DNA of 62,000 nucleotides from Apostichopus japonicus (lineage: Eukaryota; Echinodermata; Holothuroidea; Aspidochirotida; Stichopodidae), in contig NC_092575.1 in assembly GCF_037975245.1 (NCBI RefSeq), positions 15,001-77,000 of the forward strand, written 5' to 3'. The stretch's first letter is position 1; the number at the start of each line of letters is the position of its first letter. Positions 58,461 to 62,000 of this stretch are shown in pieces. The position numbers and the translations under genes were made by a program. The notes beneath the pieces are model-generated. The model had not been told where the DNA came from and did not search any database. It saw only the letters and a program-made list of their open reading frames with translations.

Positions 58461-61400
58461 GAAAATCGTAATGAGTTGGAAAATCAAGAACAGTGAAAAA
58501 ACTTTCAGCTTCCACCGGGATTCGAACCACAGGCCTCCGTATATATATATATATATATTATATATATAGATAGATATATATTATATATATATATATATCT
58601 ATTATATCAGTGACTGCTGTATCGGATACTGTTATACTCACACAAAACTTCAGCGGTGGGTCCCACTGTGTAATCAGTTCCAGCCACTTTCCTCAGGGCT
58701 TCACATGCAGCAGTTCCAACATTAACCTGGAGAATTATTTATGTACATTATGAAGCAAAATTAGAGTGAAATGAGTTTAGCGTTTCATCATTAACAGTAT
58801 CACCTTGTACATGGGTCGAGGGTACGATATACACCATATAGAACGATTGACAACGGAATTTCCAAGTTCCTTTCATATGAACGAGCTGAATTAAGTAAAG
58901 ATTTTCCAGTCTCCATGACCTATCCATTAATTGCATACATCCTTCTATATAAAACTCCACGCCAAACTGAAGGGGCATACAGCCCGGACCTAGGTTCAGT
59001 TAGGGTTCCGGGAAAATATGACGTGGCCGGGAAATATGGATAAAGAAGATCGATTCCCATTTGCATTCGTCAAGAATTATTTGTACAAAATGGGGCCGGT
59101 GACCTTACTGTACCCGGGGTCCGACCCGGCGATCGATGACTCCTAAAGTAACTTACATGATCCGTATAATCAACTGGGTTTGGAACCGTCTCAGAATATG
59201 ACCAGGGAGAGAGCAGTAACTGCGAGTAGGTGTGGAAATCGATGAAGTGAACGAATTCCACGCCCTTGTTGTCCTTCAGATCATAGAGATACTGCGAAAC
59301 ATCCTGATGTTCCAACTCAGAAAATGGAGCTTCACCGTAGTAGACATCACTGCACACGAACCCTCGAGCACCATTGCCTGGCGTCAAATGATAAAGAAAG
59401 CAAATTAGACAAAAACCCAGACTGCTATTCACACAGAACCATTGAAGATGACACACACAAATTGATACGATGAATGAAAGGTAGATTATGTATACCGGAT
59501 TTCCAAGGTCATTTTGGTGTATCGTTCTATGCATGTGTATATGTGTCAATGTGTACGTAGACGGCATTAGATAGGCACTCATAAACTCGTGACCAAGACA
59601 TGACACTACATTGACACTCGTGAGATGACACTACATTGACACTCGTGACATGACACTACATTGACACTCGTGACATGACACTACATTGACACTCGTGACA
59701 TGACACTACATTAACACTCGTGACATGACACTCCATTGACACTATTGAGATGACACTACTTTAACACTCGTGAGATGACACTACATTGACACTCGTGAGA
59801 TGACACTACATTGACACTAGTGACATGACACTCCATTGACACTCTTGAGATGACACTACTTTAACACTCGTGAGATGACACTACATTGACACTCGTGACA
59901 TAACACTACATTGACACTCGTGAGATGACACTACTTTAACACTCGTGAGATGACACTACATTGACACTCGTGAGATGAAACTACATTGACACTCGTGACA
60001 TGACACTACATTGACACTCGTGAGATGACACTACATTGACACTCGTGACATGAAACTACATTGACACTCGTGACATGACACTACATTGACACTCGTGAGA
60101 TGACACTACATCAACATTCGTGACATGACACTACATTGACACTCGTGACATGACACTACATTGACACTCGTGAGATGACACTACGTTAACACTCGTGAGA
60201 TGACACTACATTGACACTCGTGACATGACACTACATTGACACTCGTGACATGACACTACGTTAACACTCGTGAGATGACACTACATTGACACTCGTGAGA
60301 TGACACTACATCAACACTCGTGACATGACACTACATTGACACTCGTGACATGACACTACATTGACACTCGTGAGATGACACTACATTGACACTCGTGAGA
60401 TGACACTACATTGACACTCGTGACATGACACTACATCAACACTCGTGACATGACACTACAGAGCAACTGTAGCTTGAATAGCTGTGATTTTTGTTCTTCT
60501 TTCTTTACTCATTTTTAATGCATTTGTTTTTGTCTGGCGTTTCTCCAAATACTGCTGATAAAATATCAGCTACGTTTCCTACGGGGGTATTGTGCAATAC
60601 TGCTTACTCTAACCATGAATTGCGATAACGAAATTAATTGAGACGATTTGTAGCACTTTTCATGGGGAAGACAAGTAACTATCAGACACAGTAATTTGCA
60701 TAGCATAGTGTTCATGGTGATTTAGGTAGGGCTATCAACCTTTGTGGAGAGTGTGCTGGGCCAGGAGTGCTCTAATGAGTCACCGGCTGAATATAAAATA
60801 ACACGACTAAATATTCCCCCTACCTATGATGAAGGTGAGGCCATCCCCCTCCACTTGGACAAGCAGACAATGACATTACAACTTTGATAATTGAAAAAGC
60901 ACGATTTTTTTTGGGGGGGGGGTGGGGGTAATATTACAATCGAGGGGATTGGGGTTTGAGACGAGGCATTGATTATCCTCAGCCTCTGTATAGAAATAAT
61001 AAGTAATGTTTGATGGAGGGGTGTGAAGGGGTTATTAATGGAAATCGCTCTGGATTCTCCTTTATACTAGCTTTGCTTCTGGATTAATGCTAGGCAATCA
61101 AGTATTTCTAAGATGTCATAATTAATCAAGGACAAACGTTTTACCTCCCCATCCTACCGGGTAGTTTCTGTTGAGGTCAACACCGTCACATACGTCATCT
61201 GGAAATTGGTGACGGTTTTTGCGCCACAAACGATCCTGAAATATGAATTTATGTCACGGAACATACTTTAACCTATTTAATGATCTGAACTGTGTGCGAA
61301 ACATTATATTTACCCCATCCTCACCTTACATTTCCGCTTCGGAACCCTTGAATAATTACAGTAATCACATAATATGGAATAATACTAAAAGGTTTATGAA

Positions 61401-61936
61401 TTATTTATCACAATACTTTCCATGCAAATGTTCTTATATATAAGGATTCATTGAACAGACGGCAAAAACTTGATCTTGCTTTTGAAATGTAAAAAAGAAC
61501 TAAATTCAAAATGTGATCCTTTTCTATGATTTCTGATTTAAATATGACATTAAATTCGATAATTTATTTCTCAGTTAATTTCTATCAGTCTCCATCACAG
61601 AGCTGATGTGTCACTCGATATGCACATATACTGTATTCACTTGAATTAGAACATACCCGAATTCGGGTCTAAAAACACACGGGATCACGTGAAAACTGGA
61701 ATGCACATGTACGGCGTTAAGTTCGAAAGCATAAACCATAAAGGTAGCGACATACATTGGAGCTACTCTATCACGTGACAACTGGAATGTGCGTATACTG
61801 AGTTAAGTTCGAGTGTATAGCATACCTGAGTCCATGTATACACATATCCATCTGCATTAAACTGAGGGATGATGTAATAATCAAAGGTGTCCAGGAGGTT
61901 TGTAATATCGTCATTCACACCATAATCTTCAACCAT
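57425..61936 (-). CDS. M14 metallocarboxypeptidase A/B, 3' part of gene
   Basis: Zinc exopeptidase that removes C-terminal residues; family members are usually secreted digestive or tissue enzymes made as zymogens. Five phase-consistent exons give 236 residues. Family landmarks: [16 protein letters not shown] (Arg127), [10 protein letters not shown] (Cys138, Asn144, Arg145), a second cysteine in FVCSD (Cys161), FHTYSQ (zinc ligand His196, Tyr198), Tyr248 made across a splice, and ELRDTG with Glu270. Position 255 reads Asn, neither the Asp of type B nor the Ile of type A. About three extra residues (NGG region) precede AKYSY. The pro-domain, His69 and Glu72 must lie beyond 62000. Numbering is by bovine CPA. 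Confidence 0.93.
57705..57945. repeat. (CA)n and (TA)n microsatellite in carboxypeptidase intron
   Basis: A short CACACA run, then about 210 bp of alternating TA with TATG and TACA interruptions. It creates Tyr/Ile frames on both strands that are not genes. Confidence 0.96.
58158..58320. mobile_element. Foldback element with tRNA 3'-half core
   Basis: GAGTTGGAAAATC(C)AGAACAGTGAA at about 58182-58207 is inverted at 58288-58313; inside it CTTCCAGC pairs with GCTGGAAG. The centre (about 58225-58280) has an anticodon-like hairpin (CCGC, seven-base loop GTACAAA, GCGG) and a perfect T-arm, CCGGG-TTCGAAT-CCCGG, with the pol III B box GGTTCGAATCC. No clear D arm or A box, so it is not called as a tRNA gene. 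Confidence 0.7.
58315..58605. repeat. TA / TATC simple repeats around the foldback copies
   Basis: ATATCG, ATATCT and TA runs at 58315-58455 and 58540-58605, interrupted only by the partial element copy. Confidence 0.9.
58455..58540. mobile_element. Second, inverted partial copy of the foldback element
   Basis: GAGTTGGAAAATCAAGAACA followed by GTGAAAAAACTTTCAGC and CCGGGATTCGAACC is the reverse complement of the 3' half of the element at 58158-58320. It lies across an AT-rich tract from it. Confidence 0.7.
58642..58726 (-). CDS. Carboxypeptidase exon, helix before Tyr248
   Basis: Acceptor AATTCTCCAG|GTT. Encodes [20 protein letters not shown] and VGPTAEVL. Donor T|GTGAGT, phase 1; the T becomes the first base of the Tyr248 codon. 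Confidence 0.93.
59157..59377 (-). CDS. Carboxypeptidase exon with zinc ligand His196
   Basis: Acceptor GACGCCAG|GC. 73 codons, including [20 protein letters not shown] and [19 protein letters not shown]. Donor CAT|GTAAGT, phase 0. Confidence 0.94.
59600..60465. repeat. 25-bp minisatellite in carboxypeptidase intron
   Basis: About 34 copies of TGACACTACATTGACACTCG plus TGACA or TGAGA. Variants ACTTTAAC, ACATCAAC and ACGTTAAC recur in blocks. It lies between the His196 exon and the Arg127 exon. Confidence 0.96.
60466..61144. other. Rest of the large carboxypeptidase intron
   Basis: Unique sequence with a G-rich stretch at 60910-60930. No gene or complete transposon recognised. Confidence 0.5.
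61145..61235 (-). CDS. Carboxypeptidase exon with Arg127 and Asn144-Arg145
   Basis: Acceptor ATATTTCAG|GAT. Encodes [20 protein letters not shown] and [10 protein letters not shown]. Donor G|GTAAAA, phase 1. Too short and too stop-bounded to show as an open frame. Confidence 0.93.
61826..61936 (-). CDS. Carboxypeptidase exon (first in window)
   Basis: Acceptor TTTTTGTGCAG. Encodes [20 protein letters not shown] then [17 protein letters not shown] (37 codons). Donor CAG|GTATGC, phase 0. The coding sequence continues upstream beyond the window. Confidence 0.92.
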
Positions 61937-62000
61937 CTGCACAAAAAAAAAAAAGACAAGCCAAGCACACCATGCTTTAAACACTGACACCTTGCGTGCT

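Overview
This is the left end of a metazoan chromosome. Bases 1-4882 are a flawless (CCCTAA)n array, with the C-rich strand running inward from the end as a true telomere should. The DNA behind it is intron-rich with GT-AG splicing and is packed with minisatellites. The telomere unit (TTAGGG on the other strand) and the gene content suggest an invertebrate, possibly a marine deuterostome such as an echinoderm. That placement is a guess: no sequence here fixes the phylum.

Layout. 1-4900 telomere. 4900-28700 gene-poor subtelomere made of about a dozen unrelated tandem-repeat families (unit sizes about 20 to 143 bp) separated by unique AT-rich DNA; one small candidate 5' coding exon lies at 18260-18358. 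28769-30093 is a non-autonomous hAT-like transposon with an 8-bp target duplication, itself interrupted by a 517-bp element with long terminal inverted repeats and a 9-bp target duplication. 30448-54777 (+ strand) is a complete SLC6 monoamine transporter gene, most like invertebrate dopamine transporters: 13 coding exons, all junctions phase-consistent, 601 residues. Its 1.8 kb of coding sequence is spread over 24.3 kb because most introns carry their own minisatellite, microsatellite or transposon. 57425 to beyond 61936 (- strand) is the 3' part of an M14 metallocarboxypeptidase (A/B type) gene, five exons and 236 residues; its 5' exons lie beyond the window. The two genes are convergent.

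Most interesting items: (1) a canonical type I hammerhead self-cleaving ribozyme directly downstream of a tRNA-like pol III promoter (A and B boxes), together a SINE-like element in antisense orientation inside transporter intron 5; (2) a local triplication of the intron 4 / exon 5 boundary that leaves decoy 3' splice sites and exon-start copies; (3) the nested transposons just upstream of the transporter; (4) a 104-bp satellite whose unit is the end of a TIR element plus its flank; (5) a foldback element with a tRNA 3'-half core in the carboxypeptidase gene; (6) a 143-bp satellite that changes from a dimeric higher-order pattern to a homogeneous monomer.

The long open frames in the repeats (up to 603 codons) are by-products of tandem repetition and are not called as genes. 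All homology statements come from reading motifs by eye; no search was run.
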